From the NCBI RefSeq assembly GCF_900156885.1, contig NZ_FTOY01000008.1, forward strand, positions 62,001 through 126,000: a DNA stretch of 64,000 bases, given 5' to 3'. The translations under genes and the position numbers were made by a program. The notes below the pieces were generated by a model, which made no database searches, was not told the DNA's origin, and worked only from the letters and a program-made list of their open reading frames with translations. The first letter of the stretch is position 1; the number at the start of each line of letters is the position of its first letter. This document shows positions 36,151-45,395 of the stretch, piece after piece. Origin of the DNA: Limosilactobacillus caccae (GTDB lineage: Bacteria; Bacillota; Bacilli; Lactobacillales; Lactobacillaceae).

Positions 36151-36300
36151 ATGCGTGTCAACATTACTCTTGAATGTACTTCATGCCACGAACGGACTTA
36201 CTTAACTAGCAAGAACCGTCGTAACAACCCAGACCGTCTTGAATTAAACAAGTACTGTCCACGGGAACAAAAGGTTACATTACATCGTGAAACGAAGTAA
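36151..36300 (+). CDS. rpmG: 50S ribosomal protein L33
   Basis: A 49-residue bL33 starting [20 protein letters not shown] and containing [12 protein letters not shown]. The zinc ribbon is incomplete: CTSC is present but the second pair is reduced to one Cys (YCPREQ), so this is a partly zinc-independent type. GGAGG lies upstream of ATG 36151. A typical Lactobacillus genome has a second L33 with a full ribbon. Confidence 0.97.
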   Translation: MRVNITLECTSCHERTYLTSKNRRNNPDRLELNKYCPREQKVTLHRETK

Positions 36301-36305
36301 TGACC

Positions 36306-36344
36306 AAAAGCGGGAAGGAGCCAATCGTTTCTTCCCGCTTTTTT
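36306..36344 (+). terminator. Terminator of rpmG
   Basis: AAAGCGGGAAG pairs with CTTCCCGCTTT around a 13-nt loop, ending in a T-run. Confidence 0.92.
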
Positions 36345-36449
36345 ATTTACTTGCTTTTCAAAAAAACGCTTGCATAAATCTTAACAAGCGGTGATAATAA
36401 AATTTGATACCGTTTGTTATTTCACTGATAAAGGAGCGGTTGTAATAAA

Positions 36450-37004
36450 ATGGCATATTCAAAGAAAGAATTACGGCAAGCATATATTGCCCGCTTGCAG
36501 CAGTTAGACCTTAATACACGGCTTAATGAAGAACGGCGACTGGCTTCACTGCTCTATGACCAACCGGAGTGGGGGAAGGCAAAGACGATTGCCTTGACGA
36601 TGAGCCAATCCTTTGAGATTGACACTGCCCCGATGATCCTTCACGCACGTCATATGGGACAGCAAGTCGTTGTGCCACGGACGCTGCCAGATCGGCAGAT
36701 GGAATTTGTTGAGTTAAATGAGGACACTGATTTTGACGAGACAGCATTTGGCATTTTGGAGCCACACGATGGTAAAGTATACTCGCCCGCCGAGATTGAC
36801 TTAATGGTTGTTCCAGGAGTGGCATTTACTGCTTCTGGACGGCGGCTTGGCTTTGGTGGCGGTTATTATGACCGCTACTTACAAAACTATTCGGGAAAGA
36901 CAATCTCGCTTGCGCTGACGACCCAGTTAGCCAATGACGGTGAGTGGGTTCCTGAAGACTTTGATCAACATGTAGATAAAGTATTGCACTTACCGGAGAT
37001 ATAA
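36450..37004 (+). CDS. 5-formyltetrahydrofolate cyclo-ligase
   Basis: Converts 5-formyl-THF to 5,10-methenyl-THF with ATP. The 184-residue protein has the basic N-terminal KKELRQAYIARL and the C-terminal nucleotide-binding motif LGFGGGYYDRYL near residue 133, both typical of the YgfA/MTHFS family. The rhomboid gene follows 1 bp later, the same order as yqgN-yqgP in B. subtilis. Confidence 0.94.
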   Translation: MAYSKKELRQAYIARLQQLDLNTRLNEERRLASLLYDQPEWGKAKTIALTMSQSFEIDTAPMILHARHMGQQVVVPRTLPDRQMEFVELNEDTDFDETAFGILEPHDGKVYSPAEIDLMVVPGVAFTASGRRLGFGGGYYDRYLQNYSGKTISLALTTQLANDGEWVPEDFDQHVDKVLHLPEI

Positions 37005-37005
37005 T

Positions 37006-37665
37006 ATGCGAGTTCAGCGAGTTAAATTAGCGCCGGTAACGGCTACATTAATAATTCTGCAAATACTGATCTATGGCATGGCAGTCTATTTTGATGGTAC
37101 CGTTAATTCTAGTGTCCTTCTTAATATGGGGGCAAGAAGTACGCCCTTGATTAAGGAGGGACAGTGGTGGCGCCTAATATCGCCGGTTTTCTTGCATGTT
37201 AATTTAACGCACCTCATCATTAATAGTGTGACACTACTATATATCGGCCGCTATATCGAAGAGTTTTTTGGTCACTGGCGGATGATTGTGATTTATTTCG
37301 TGAGTGCAGTCTTTGGTAACCTGGCGAGTGCGGTCTTTATGCCGAATAATCTTTCGGCCGGGGCTAGTACCGCAATCTTTGGCCTATTTGGCGCATTTGT
37401 GATGCTTGGCATCTGTTTTCACAAGAATGTTGTTGTGCGGGTGTTGAGTCGGACATTTTTATTTTTTATAGTGATAAATATTGTAATGGATGCTTTCATT
37501 TCAGGGATTGACCTGGTCGGGCATGTCGGTGGTTTATTCGGTGGCTTTTTTATGGCCGCTGTTGTTGGGGCGCCAATTTTAGGAAATATAGACTTGATAA
37601 AGCGCTTCCTAAGTGGCACTATATTAACTGTGAGTTTGATAATCCTATCTTTGGAATTGAGGTGA
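37006..37665 (+). CDS. Rhomboid family intramembrane serine protease
   Basis: A 219-residue membrane protein with six or seven TM segments. The catalytic Ser lies in AGASTAIFGLFG and the catalytic His in LVGHVGGLFGG. The loop-1 motif WWRLISPVFLH and HLIINSVTLL (rhomboid HN motif) are also present. It lacks the long cytosolic N-terminus and the TPR domain seen in B. subtilis YqgP. Substrates are unknown. Confidence 0.93.
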   Translation: MRVQRVKLAPVTATLIILQILIYGMAVYFDGTVNSSVLLNMGARSTPLIKEGQWWRLISPVFLHVNLTHLIINSVTLLYIGRYIEEFFGHWRMIVIYFVSAVFGNLASAVFMPNNLSAGASTAIFGLFGAFVMLGICFHKNVVVRVLSRTFLFFIVINIVMDAFISGIDLVGHVGGLFGGFFMAAVVGAPILGNIDLIKRFLSGTILTVSLIILSLELR

Positions 37666-37671
37666 TTAGTT

Positions 37672-37911
37672 ATGGCAGTCACCTCACGCGAATACCGCAC
37701 ACTTTATGATGTTCAACAACTGTTAAAGGAGTTTAACGTCTTTGTGTATGTGGGCAAACGGTTGTATGATATTGAGTTGATGGCAATTGAGCTTGACCAC
37801 TTGTATCAGGCAGGCGTTATTGACAAGCAGACCTACATGAAGGCCAAGATTGTTTTACGCAAAGAGCATCGGGAAGAACAGACGAGAATTAAAGAGGGTA
37901 AAGAATACTAA
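37672..37911 (+). CDS. yqgQ: YqgQ family protein (DUF910)
   Basis: A 79-residue helical protein (YDVQQLLKEFNVFVYVGKRLYDIELMAIELDHLYQAG) of the YqgQ family, always next to glucokinase in Bacilli. A nucleic-acid binding role has been suggested for the family from its fold; the function is not known. It starts 6 bp after the rhomboid gene. Confidence 0.9.
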   Translation: MAVTSREYRTLYDVQQLLKEFNVFVYVGKRLYDIELMAIELDHLYQAGVIDKQTYMKAKIVLRKEHREEQTRIKEGKEY

Positions 37912-37932
37912 TTGCCCAGGAAAGGAATCATT

Positions 37933-38898
37933 ATGGCTAAAAAATTAATTGGTGTTGACCTTGGTGGGACAACCATCAAGTTTGCAATCTTAACGGAAAA
38001 CGGTGAAATCCAACAGAAGTGGTCATTACGGACTAATATTTTGGACGATGGTTCACACATTGTTCCAGATATTATTAATTCAATTAATCACCACCTTGAC
38101 TTATACAAGATGACCCGTGATCAATTTGTTGGAATCGGGATGGGTACTCCAGGGACCATCGACCGGGAAGCTGGGACCGTTATCGGTGCTTACAACTTGA
38201 ACTGGAAGACAACCCAAAAAGTTAAGGACCAAATCGAACAAGGTACTGGAATGAAGTTTGCCTTAGACAACGACGCAAACGTTGCTGCCTTGGGTGAACG
38301 CTGGAAGGGTGCTGGTAACGAAGGTGACGATGTTGCCTTTATCACCCTTGGTACTGGTGTCGGTGGAGGACTTATCTCAAATGGTAAGTTAGTCCACGGG
38401 ATTGTCGGTGCCGGTGGTGAAGTTGGTCACATGATCGTTAAGCCAAATGGTTACCTTTGTACTTGTGGAAACCACGGTTGTCTTGAACAATACGCTTCTG
38501 CTACGGGGATCGTTCACATCGCCCAGGATAAGGCAGAAGAATATGAAGGTAACAGCCGTTTGAAGGCTATGATTGATAACGGTGACGAGATTACTGCCAA
38601 GATCGTCTTTGACCTAGCAAAGGAAAATGACTACCTTGCTAACACCGTTGTTGACGAAGTTTGCTTCTACTTAGGATTGGCAACTGCTAACTTGAGTAAC
38701 GCGCTTAACCCTGAATACCTTGTTATCGGTGGTGGGGTTTCTGCAGCCGGTGAGTTCTTATTGAAGCGGGTAAAGCAAAACTTTGAAAAGTTTGCCTTCC
38801 CAACAGTACGGACCTCCACCCAGTTGAAGTTAGCTGAATTAGGTAATGATGCTGGTGTTATTGGTGCCGCTTCATTAGCACGTCAATTTGAAGATTAA
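37933..38898 (+). CDS. glcK: Glucokinase (ROK family)
   Basis: Phosphorylates glucose with ATP. The 321-residue protein starts at ATG 37933 after AAAGG. It has the ATP-binding DLGGTTIKFAI, sugar-binding motif FALDNDANVAALGE with the catalytic Asp, the ROK signature TLGTGVGGGLI, and the zinc motif CTCGNHGCLEQYA. Codon usage is biased to preferred codons, suggesting strong expression. Confidence 0.96.
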   Translation: MAKKLIGVDLGGTTIKFAILTENGEIQQKWSLRTNILDDGSHIVPDIINSINHHLDLYKMTRDQFVGIGMGTPGTIDREAGTVIGAYNLNWKTTQKVKDQIEQGTGMKFALDNDANVAALGERWKGAGNEGDDVAFITLGTGVGGGLISNGKLVHGIVGAGGEVGHMIVKPNGYLCTCGNHGCLEQYASATGIVHIAQDKAEEYEGNSRLKAMIDNGDEITAKIVFDLAKENDYLANTVVDEVCFYLGLATANLSNALNPEYLVIGGGVSAAGEFLLKRVKQNFEKFAFPTVRTSTQLKLAELGNDAGVIGAASLARQFED

Positions 38899-38921
38899 TT
38901 TATTTGTGAGGAGAAATTATT

Positions 38922-39335
38922 TTGGTACTTGGCATTAGTTCTGGCTTAATGATCTTGAATTTCGTTATTCTGTTCATTTTGCTAGTATGGATTTTTAGTT
39001 GGGCTTTTCAGGCATATCGGCGGAAGCGTTATGCGACGGTGATCGATCAGGAGACTTTCCGTAGTGGGATGCGGAAGGCCCAAGTGATTGATTTGCGCCA
39101 GGAGAGTGAGTTTAAAAAAGGACATATCCTCGGCGCACGTAATTTGCCTTACCCATACTTGCGGCAGCAATACGGTGAATTACGTAAGGACTTGCCCGTA
39201 TACCTTTATGATGACACGATGACAATTAGTACCCAGGCGGTTTCCTTTTTAGGCAAGCATGGGTACCAACAGCTTTTCATCTTAAAGGATGGCTACCGTA
39301 ACTGGGAAGGTAAGACTAAGAAGTCCAAGTATTAA
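38922..39335 (+). CDS. Membrane-anchored rhodanese-like protein lacking the catalytic Cys
   Basis: A 137-residue protein with an N-terminal TM helix (about 6-30) and a cytoplasmic rhodanese domain (VIDLRQESEFKKGHILGARNLPY, then QQLFILKDGYRNW). The active-site loop, usually starting with Cys, reads VYLYDDTMTIS, so sulfur transfer is not expected. It starts at TTG 38922, 8 nt after GAGGAG. It follows glcK by 23 bp, as YqgS/YtwF-like genes do in related genomes. Confidence 0.88.
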   Translation: MVLGISSGLMILNFVILFILLVWIFSWAFQAYRRKRYATVIDQETFRSGMRKAQVIDLRQESEFKKGHILGARNLPYPYLRQQYGELRKDLPVYLYDDTMTISTQAVSFLGKHGYQQLFILKDGYRNWEGKTKKSKY

Positions 39336-39340
39336 TAAAC

Positions 39341-39382
39341 AAAAATAGGAGCGACGGCATTTTGTCATCGCTCCTATTTTTT
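39341..39382. terminator. Bidirectional terminator between the rhodanese-like and DUF3042 genes
   Basis: AAAATAGGAGCGA pairs with TCGCTCCTATTTT; there is a T-run on the plus strand and an A-run before the stem that serves the minus strand. Confidence 0.9.
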
Positions 39383-39401
39383 ATATAATATAAGTGATTG
39401 A

Positions 39402-39578
39402 TTAAAGTTGGTGTGCAGAGCGACCCTTACGGATAGCTGCCCGACGGTTTTCGTCAAACTTTTCTTCCTCTTCTTCGGCTGGCTTGATTACAGTCTTATG
39501 GAAGGTAACAGCACCACTAGCAAGGGCAGCAATTGTCGCCAAGCTTCCAACAAAAATCCCTTTTGCAAATTGTTTCAT
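39402..39578 (-). CDS. Small DUF3042 family membrane-anchored protein
   Basis: A 58-residue protein starting KQFAKGIFVGSLATIAALAS with one N-terminal hydrophobic helix, then HKTVIKPAEEEEEKFDENRRAAIRKGR. This layout (short anchor, acidic stretch, basic end) matches the DUF3042 proteins of lactobacilli. AGGAGG lies 8 nt upstream of the start on the minus strand. The function is unknown. Confidence 0.85.
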   Translation of the reverse strand: MKQFAKGIFVGSLATIAALASGAVTFHKTVIKPAEEEEEKFDENRRAAIRKGRSAHQL

Positions 39579-39692
39579 AGCATAAAACCTCCTCGAATTT
39601 ATAGGTTACTACCATTATGCAAGAAATAGCGGGGATTTACCAGTCTGAAGGGGAAGTTTTAAGATAAAATTTGGAAAAACGGAGAATGAATT

Positions 39693-40616
39693 ATGACTAA
39701 AGTAATTGCGATTGTCGGGCCCACCGCTGTAGGGAAAACTGCGCTCTCAATTAAGCTGGCCCAGGCCTTTAATGGGGAAGTCATTTCTGGGGATTCGATG
39801 CAGGTATACCGCCACTTAGACATTGGAACTGCCAAGGTGACGCCAGCCGAAATGGCGGGCGTCCCCCACCACCTGATTGATATCTGTGATATTAGTGAGC
39901 GCTTTTCAGCTGCGCGGTTCAAGCAATTAGCCGGCAATGCGATTGATGAGATTGCGGGCCGCGATCACCTGCCGATTATTGCCGGGGGGACCGGTTTTTA
40001 CTTGCAGGCTCTGATGCAAAACCTGGCCCTCGGTAGTGACCAGTTTGATGACCACACCCAGGCAATCCGTGACCACTGGAAAGAACTAGCAAAAGAAAGG
40101 GGGGCCGAATACGTCTGGCAGCAGTTAAAGCAGCGTGACCCCGCAGCAAGTGCCCAGATTCCGGTGGGAAATACCAGGCGGGTCATTCGGGCCCTCGAGG
40201 TGATTGAGCAGACGGGACAGCTCTTTTCTGACCAGCCCCAGTATGCTAGTGAAGATGACTTCCTTATCATTGCACTGAACACCGCCCGGCCGGTCTTATA
40301 TGAGCGAATCAACCACCGGGTGGACCTAATGGTTGAGAATGGCTTGCTCGATGAGGCACGGTGGTTATTTGATCACGACGGCCAACACCAACCGGCGGGG
40401 AAGGGAATCGGCTACCATGAGCTCTTTCCTTATTTTCTGGGGACGACCAGCTTAGATGACGCCGTCGCCAAGATTAAGCAGGACTCTCGCCACTATGCCA
40501 AACGGCAGCTAACCTGGTTCAGGAACCAGACTGATGCCCACTGGTTTGATTTAGTGGAACGGCCAGCAGATATTAAGCAAATTAAGCAATTAGTCGGCGA
40601 TTGGTTAAAAAAATAA
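39693..40616 (+). CDS. miaA: tRNA dimethylallyltransferase
   Basis: Adds the isopentenyl group to A37 of tRNAs reading UNN codons. The 307-residue protein has the P-loop GPTAVGKTALS, DSMQVYRHLDIGTAKV (catalytic Asp region), PHHLIDI and GGTGFYLQALM. It is normally followed by hfq or glnR; here glnA comes next after 166 bp, and no glnR is present between. Confidence 0.96.
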   Translation: MTKVIAIVGPTAVGKTALSIKLAQAFNGEVISGDSMQVYRHLDIGTAKVTPAEMAGVPHHLIDICDISERFSAARFKQLAGNAIDEIAGRDHLPIIAGGTGFYLQALMQNLALGSDQFDDHTQAIRDHWKELAKERGAEYVWQQLKQRDPAASAQIPVGNTRRVIRALEVIEQTGQLFSDQPQYASEDDFLIIALNTARPVLYERINHRVDLMVENGLLDEARWLFDHDGQHQPAGKGIGYHELFPYFLGTTSLDDAVAKIKQDSRHYAKRQLTWFRNQTDAHWFDLVERPADIKQIKQLVGDWLKK

Positions 40617-40782
40617 AGCGGACTTACTTTATTTGCTTTTATTTGGATGAAATGGTCTAAATGGAATTGACTTATTAATAATCAATTGTTATCCTATCCA
40701 CAGTGTTAAGGAGAAAGACAGATAGATTTAAGTAATTAATTGGTCTATTTGCCGTTATTGATGAAAGGGAATGAAGAATTTT

Positions 40783-42126
40783 ATGGGTAAACACGTATTT
40801 ACTAAGGATGAAGTACGGCAGATGGTAAAGGAAGATAACATCCACTTTTTGCGGGTGATGTTTACTGACCTGCTAGGGATGATTAAGAGCGTTGACTTGC
40901 CAGTTAGCCAGCTGGATAAGTTGATGGATAATAAGATTATGTTTGATGGCTCTTCAATTGACGGTTTTGTCCGGATTGAAGAAAGTGATATGTACCTTTA
41001 CCCTGATATGTCAACTTGGCTTACATTCCCTTGGGGTGCTGAACACGGTAAGGTTGCCCGGGTAATCTGCAGTGTTTACAAGACTGATGGCACCCCATTT
41101 GAAGGTGACCCGCGGAACAACTTAATCCGTGTCTTAAATGATATGCAAAAGATGGGCTTCAAAGACTTTAACATTGGACCGGAACCAGAGTTTTTCCTCT
41201 TTAAGACCGATGAGATGGGCAAGCCAACGACCAACCTCAACGATAAGGAAAATTACTTTGATATGGAACCGGCCGACGTTGGTGAAGATTGCCGGCGTGA
41301 TATCGTCTTAGCCTTAGAAAAGATGGGCTTTGATGTCGAAGCCGCCCACCACGAAGTCGCACCTGGTCAGCACGAAGTTGACTTTAAGTACGCCGACGCG
41401 CTTGAAGCAGCTGATAATATCCAGACCTTCAAGTTTGTGGTTAAGACGATTGCAAAGAACTACGGACTTCACGCAACCTTTATGCCAAAACCATTGTCAG
41501 GAATCAATGGCTCGGGGATGCACCTCAATATGTCCCTCTTCAAGCAGGATGGGACGAATGCATTTTATGATGAAAACGGTAAGGAACAGCTTTCATCAAC
41601 GGCCTACCACTTCCTTGGTGGTTTAATGAAGCATGCGCGGAGCTACACGGCAATCTGTAACCCAATCGTTAACTCCTACAAGCGGTTGGTTCCTGGATAC
41701 GAGGCACCAGTATATGTTGCCTGGTCAACTTCTAACCGGTCGCCACTGATCCGGATTCCAAGTGACCGGAAGATGGGTACCCGCCTTGAATTGCGGTCAG
41801 CCGACCCATCGGCAAATCCTTACCTTGCAATTGCGACTGTGCTTGAAGCAGGACTGGACGGCTTGCGGAATAGTTTGCCACCGATCCACAATGTTGATGA
41901 AAACATCTACGAAATGACCAAGCAGGAACGCGACGAAAAAGATATCCGCAACTTGCCTGATACCCTTCACAACGCCTTGAAGTCCTTGGCAAACGATGAA
42001 GTGATCAAAAAGGCAATGGGTGACCACTTATTCCACAGCTTCATGGAAGCTAAAACGAGAGAATATGCCTCTTACCGGCAACACGTTTCTGATTGGGAAC
42101 GGCAACACTACATGGAGCAATTCTAA
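40783..42126 (+). CDS. glnA: Glutamine synthetase type I
   Basis: ATP-dependent synthesis of glutamine from glutamate and ammonia; dodecameric. The 447-residue protein has the N-terminal beta-grasp motif [16 protein letters not shown], the metal/Glu-binding PEPEFFLFK, the nucleotide-site loop GSGMHLNMS and NRSPLIRIP. It lacks the adenylylation Tyr region of proteobacterial enzymes, so it is the GSI-alpha type. ATG 40783 is preferred over in-frame ATG 40771, which abuts the AAAGGGA ribosome site, but neither spacing is ideal. No clear GlnR operator was seen upstream. Confidence 0.95.
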   Translation: MGKHVFTKDEVRQMVKEDNIHFLRVMFTDLLGMIKSVDLPVSQLDKLMDNKIMFDGSSIDGFVRIEESDMYLYPDMSTWLTFPWGAEHGKVARVICSVYKTDGTPFEGDPRNNLIRVLNDMQKMGFKDFNIGPEPEFFLFKTDEMGKPTTNLNDKENYFDMEPADVGEDCRRDIVLALEKMGFDVEAAHHEVAPGQHEVDFKYADALEAADNIQTFKFVVKTIAKNYGLHATFMPKPLSGINGSGMHLNMSLFKQDGTNAFYDENGKEQLSSTAYHFLGGLMKHARSYTAICNPIVNSYKRLVPGYEAPVYVAWSTSNRSPLIRIPSDRKMGTRLELRSADPSANPYLAIATVLEAGLDGLRNSLPPIHNVDENIYEMTKQERDEKDIRNLPDTLHNALKSLANDEVIKKAMGDHLFHSFMEAKTREYASYRQHVSDWERQHYMEQF

Positions 42127-42140
42127 AAATAGACTAAACC

Positions 42141-42180
42141 AACGCCTGGGGATTAGCTTTGTTAATGCCAGGCGTTATTT
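42141..42180 (+). terminator. Terminator of glnA
   Basis: AACGCCTGG (42141-42149) pairs with CCAGGCGTT (42168-42176); the T-run is interrupted (ATTTAT). Confidence 0.8.
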
Positions 42181-42204
42181 ATGCCAAAAGTGGTGGCTGG
42201 TCAA

Positions 42205-42232
42205 TTGACAAATGTGTTCTTTAATATACAAT
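42205..42232 (+). promoter_or_regulatory. Promoter of gltX
   Basis: TTGACA (42205-42210) and TACAAT (42227-42232) are separated by 16 bp. The predicted transcript starts near 42240. Confidence 0.7.
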
Positions 42233-42239
42233 AATATTT

Positions 42240-42352
42240 GTTGCAATGGGAGCTTCGCAAAGAGTGCGGGCTTTCGGGGGATGCTTTAGATCCCACCAAG
42301 AATCAACAAAGAGATATGATCTCGATAAGTTACTAAAGGAGAGTCTTAGACA
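42240..42352 (+). promoter_or_regulatory. Structured leader upstream of gltX
   Basis: About 110 nt of leader hold three possible hairpins: a CGC/GCG stem near 42255-42275, GGGAT with ATCCC (about 42280-42296), and GAGAT with ATCTC (about 42309-42322). There is no T-box consensus and no terminator T-run, so it is not a standard tRNA-sensing leader. A role in gltX control is inferred from position only. Confidence 0.4.
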
Positions 42353-43858
42353 ATGGATAAAAAGGTCAGAGTTCGATACGCACCTAGTCCAACCGGTTTC
42401 TTACACATTGGAAATGCGCAATCAGCATTATTTAACTACTTATTTGCCCGCCACTTTAACGGGACAATGGTATTACGGATTGAAGATACCGACACCAAAC
42501 GGAACGTTAAAGATGGTGAAGCCAGTCAACGGGACAACCTTCACTGGTTAGGAATTGACTGGGATGAAGGGCCAAACAAGCCAAATCCTGAATTTGCTCC
42601 TTACCGCCAAAGTGAACGGAACGAACAGGGAATCTACCACAAGTACATCCAAGAATTGTTGGACAAGGGGATTGCCTACAAGGATTACTCAACTGAAGAA
42701 GAATTAGCTGAAATGCGCGAACGGCAAAAGGCTAACAATGAACCACCGCACTACGATGGTCGCTGGTACGGTAAGAGCGAAGAAGAACAAAAGGCGGCGG
42801 AAGCAAAGGGCTTGAAGCCAACGATTCGTTTCCACTTCCCGAAGGACCGCGACTACGAATGGGATGATATTGCCCGTGGGCACGTATCATTTAACTCTGA
42901 CAACCTTGGTGGGGACTTCATCATCGAAAAGAGTGATGGGATGCCAACTTACAACTTCGCGGTTGTTGTTGATGACCACTCAATGGACATTACCCACGTA
43001 TTGCGGGGGGCAGACCACATTTCTAACACCCCTAAGCAAATTGCTATTTACGAGGCACTTGGCTGGGATCACCCAACCTTCTGCCACATTCCACTGATCT
43101 TCAACCCGAAGACTCGCAAGAAGCTCAGTAAGCGGGATAAGGACACCTTGCAATTTATCAACGAATACAAGAAGCACGGTTACCTTCCAGAAGCAATCTT
43201 CAACTTTATTGCCTTCTTAGGTTGGTCCCCAGTTGGCGAACGGGAAATCTACTCCAAGGATGAATTGATTAAGGTTTATGACCCTAAGCGGATGTCCAAG
43301 GCACCAGCATACTTCGACCAAAAGAAGCTTGACTGGATGAACGCCCAATACATCAAGAACATGACGATTGATGAATTAGCAGACCGGACGATGAGCCTGG
43401 TTAAGGATGGGGAGACTGACGAAGCCAAGCGTCTCCAAAGTATTCCTGAAGACCAGTTATTAGACTTGTTGAAGAAGACCATCAAGGTTCACCAACGGGA
43501 CGTTAACAAGTTACTCGAAGTGATTGAATATGCTTGGAGTTACTACACCGTGCTTGATCAATCATTTGACTATGCCTTGTTGAAGGACAACGATGATTTT
43601 GCCAATGAAGAAGTTTTAGCCGTTATCAAGGGCTTGAAGGATAAACTTGAAAACGGTGGCGATGACCTTGATTACAGCCAAGCCATCAAGGAAGTTGGTA
43701 AAGAAACTGGTATCAAGGGCCGGGGATTATACTTCCCATTAAACCTTGCCTTCACTGGTTCAACGTCAGCTCCACAAATTTACGAGATTATGGCAATTTA
43801 CTCTCGCAAGACAGATATTGAATTACTTGACCGGATGATCAAGGCATTTGAAGCATAA
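42353..43858 (+). CDS. gltX: Glutamate--tRNA ligase
   Basis: Class I synthetase of 501 residues. The HIGH-like motif is [17 protein letters not shown] at residues 9-25, and the KMSKS-like motif is [10 protein letters not shown] near 257-266. It is the non-discriminating or discriminating GluRS type of Gram-positives; which cannot be told from sequence alone. Lactobacilli without GlnRS use it with GatCAB to make Gln-tRNA. Codon usage is strongly biased, as for glcK. Confidence 0.97.
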   Translation: MDKKVRVRYAPSPTGFLHIGNAQSALFNYLFARHFNGTMVLRIEDTDTKRNVKDGEASQRDNLHWLGIDWDEGPNKPNPEFAPYRQSERNEQGIYHKYIQELLDKGIAYKDYSTEEELAEMRERQKANNEPPHYDGRWYGKSEEEQKAAEAKGLKPTIRFHFPKDRDYEWDDIARGHVSFNSDNLGGDFIIEKSDGMPTYNFAVVVDDHSMDITHVLRGADHISNTPKQIAIYEALGWDHPTFCHIPLIFNPKTRKKLSKRDKDTLQFINEYKKHGYLPEAIFNFIAFLGWSPVGEREIYSKDELIKVYDPKRMSKAPAYFDQKKLDWMNAQYIKNMTIDELADRTMSLVKDGETDEAKRLQSIPEDQLLDLLKKTIKVHQRDVNKLLEVIEYAWSYYTVLDQSFDYALLKDNDDFANEEVLAVIKGLKDKLENGGDDLDYSQAIKEVGKETGIKGRGLYFPLNLAFTGSTSAPQIYEIMAIYSRKTDIELLDRMIKAFEA

Positions 43859-43928
43859 AACGGGTGCATTAAAAAGTGAAAGATTGATTAATCTAATTAA
43901 AGGTGTTAGCGATGATTTTTATCCTAAA

Positions 43929-43949
43929 TTGTACAAAAAATGGTACAAT
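43929..43949 (+). promoter_or_regulatory. Promoter/operator of yefM-yoeB
   Basis: TTGTAC (43929-43934) and GTACAA (43943-43948) form an inverted repeat; the right arm overlaps a -10 box TACAAT (43944-43949). The left arm contains TGTACA, the known core of YefM operators, so antitoxin autorepression is likely. Confidence 0.65.
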
Positions 43950-43975
43950 ATTATTAACAAGGAAGGGATGATTAT

Positions 43976-44248
43976 ATGGAAGCTGTTGCATATTCGAACT
44001 TTCGCAAAGGCTTAAAAGATTACTTTAAACAGGTTAATGATAATAGTGAACCATTGATTGTGACTAATAAGAATCCGGAAGATAATGTTGTTGTTATGTC
44101 AAAAGCCGACTATGATGCAATTATGGAAACATTAACTGTTAATGCAAACGATTATTTAATGCAAAAAATTGCGCGCGGCGAAAAGCAGTTTAAAGCTGGT
44201 GAATTTAAACAACATGACTTAATTGAGGATGACGATATTAATGATTAA
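43976..44248 (+). CDS. yefM: YefM/Phd family antitoxin
   Basis: A 90-residue antitoxin with the Phd/YefM N-terminal DNA-binding fold (AVAYSNFRKGLKDYFKQVNDN, then DNVVVMSKADYDAIMETL) and an acidic, unstructured C-terminus (HDLIEDDDIND) that would wrap the toxin. It overlaps yoeB by 8 bp, the normal order antitoxin-toxin. It is more AT-rich than its neighbours, consistent with acquisition. Confidence 0.93.
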   Translation: MEAVAYSNFRKGLKDYFKQVNDNSEPLIVTNKNPEDNVVVMSKADYDAIMETLTVNANDYLMQKIARGEKQFKAGEFKQHDLIEDDDIND

Positions 44249-44498
44249 AAGTTGGTCCGATGATGCGTGGAACGATTATTTGTATTGGCAGAATCAAGGT
44301 CAAAAGAAAATAGTAAAGAGAATCAATAAAATAATTAAAGATATTGATCGCCATCCTTTTGAAGGGTTAGGAAAGCCAGAACCGTTGCAATATAATTTAT
44401 CTGGAAAATGGTCAAGAAGAATAAATCAAGAAGATCGGATAATTTATATGGTTGATAAAGATACAATCTATATTTACTCTTGCAAGGATCATTATTAG
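44241..44498 (+). CDS. yoeB: YoeB family ribosome-dependent mRNA interferase toxin
   Basis: An 85-residue RelE-superfamily toxin that cuts mRNA in the ribosomal A site. Catalytic features are conserved: HPFEGLGKPEPL (Glu46 region), SRRINQEDRIIY (Arg65 region) and the C-terminal SCKDHY ending in the His-Tyr pair of YoeB. It starts at ATG 44241 inside the yefM end. Full length and apparently intact. Confidence 0.93.
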   Translation: MIKSWSDDAWNDYLYWQNQGQKKIVKRINKIIKDIDRHPFEGLGKPEPLQYNLSGKWSRRINQEDRIIYMVDKDTIYIYSCKDHY

Positions 44499-44532
44499 TG
44501 AAAGGTACAATTTAATAGTTTTAGTTATATGG

Positions 44533-44566
44533 TCACCTTATTTAGTAGTAATGAGGTGATTTTTTT
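44533..44566 (+). terminator. Terminator of yefM-yoeB
   Basis: TCACCTTAT pairs with ATGAGGTGA around a 9-nt loop and is followed by six T residues. Confidence 0.8.
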
Positions 44567-44738
44567 GATGAGGTAAAAATGCCTTTTGCAACTTTAAAGT
44601 TGGTACATGGTGATTGATACAGAGATCGTTCGTAGAAGACACAAGGGGATAGCAAAACTCATCGTAATCGTGTCGTTTGGTATACTGGGAACATGAGCTA
44701 CGATATAGACTAATATAATAAATTAAGGTTTAGAGAAT

Positions 44739-45306
44739 ATGAAAATAGATAAAAATTTGAATGTTATTCTAACAACATTGGGACTAGTGATTGTTGGTTT
44801 AGTTGTGTTTACTATTTTTAAGGCTGATAGTTCCGCTAGAAATAGTAACGATGCTGAATCTTCAAAGACCAGCAAACAAAAACGTTCCAAAAAAGACATG
44901 AAGAGCAAGCGAGAAAAAAATAGTGATAGTGACGTTAGAAGCCAGAGAGCTGACGTAGCTACTAATAGTGAGATCAATAAAAATCCTAACGCTGGAAAGA
45001 TCTTAAAATTTAATAGCGTTGAAGAGGCTGAAAAGGCAATTAAACAACACGAAACAACTTGTCCTTATGAATAGGAGCCGTTTTACCCAGGGCTTGTCTA
45101 CACAGGAACCTATACTTGTAAATGCAGCTTATTATATAATTTTTGGTGATAAGAGTGAGGTGGATGATAGAGGAAATTTTAGAAAATATAAGAGTGTAAC
45201 ATATCAATACCGGAATAATGTTGAAAATGAAATAAAGGGAAATTCACGTCGGCCAATCATTAATTTACAATGGCCTTTGAATGGATGGTATCAGCTGCCA
45301 AATTAG
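44739..45306 (+). pseudogene. Broken gene for a single-TM, Lys/Ser-rich protein
   Basis: Codons from ATG 44739 encode an N-terminal TM helix (about 9-28) and a long K/S/N/D-rich linker, ending VEEAEKAIKQHETTCPYE at TAG 45072. The same frame stays protein-like for about 13 codons after that stop, then degrades. A second frame from about 45115 to the stop at 45304-45306 encodes YYIIFGDKSEVDDRGNFRKYKS and ends WPLNGWYQLPN. This suggests one gene disabled by a stop and a frameshift. Alternatively the 111-residue N-terminal protein is real as it stands. No family is recognised. The region is AT-rich. Confidence 0.5.
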
Positions 45307-45395
45307 GGAAATGTGGTAAAAATCAGGATGGATAACTTATTATTACTCATCCACCACCTAAGAAGAAAAAGCTTTGATTAATCTTAGAACTAAAA

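Noticed and set aside
40680-40710. Possible GlnR box TGTTATCCTATCCACA upstream of glnA
   Set aside because: The spacer is one base short of the TGTNA-N7-TNACA consensus and the second half is imperfect, so it is too weak to annotate.
42240-42352. T-box riboswitch for gltX
   Set aside because: No AGGGTGGNACCGCG element and no terminator with a T-run are present.
42246-42551. 101-codon frame starting in the gltX leader and overlapping gltX
   Set aside because: It runs into gltX in another frame, and its RBS is absent; the leader better explains the sequence as structured RNA.
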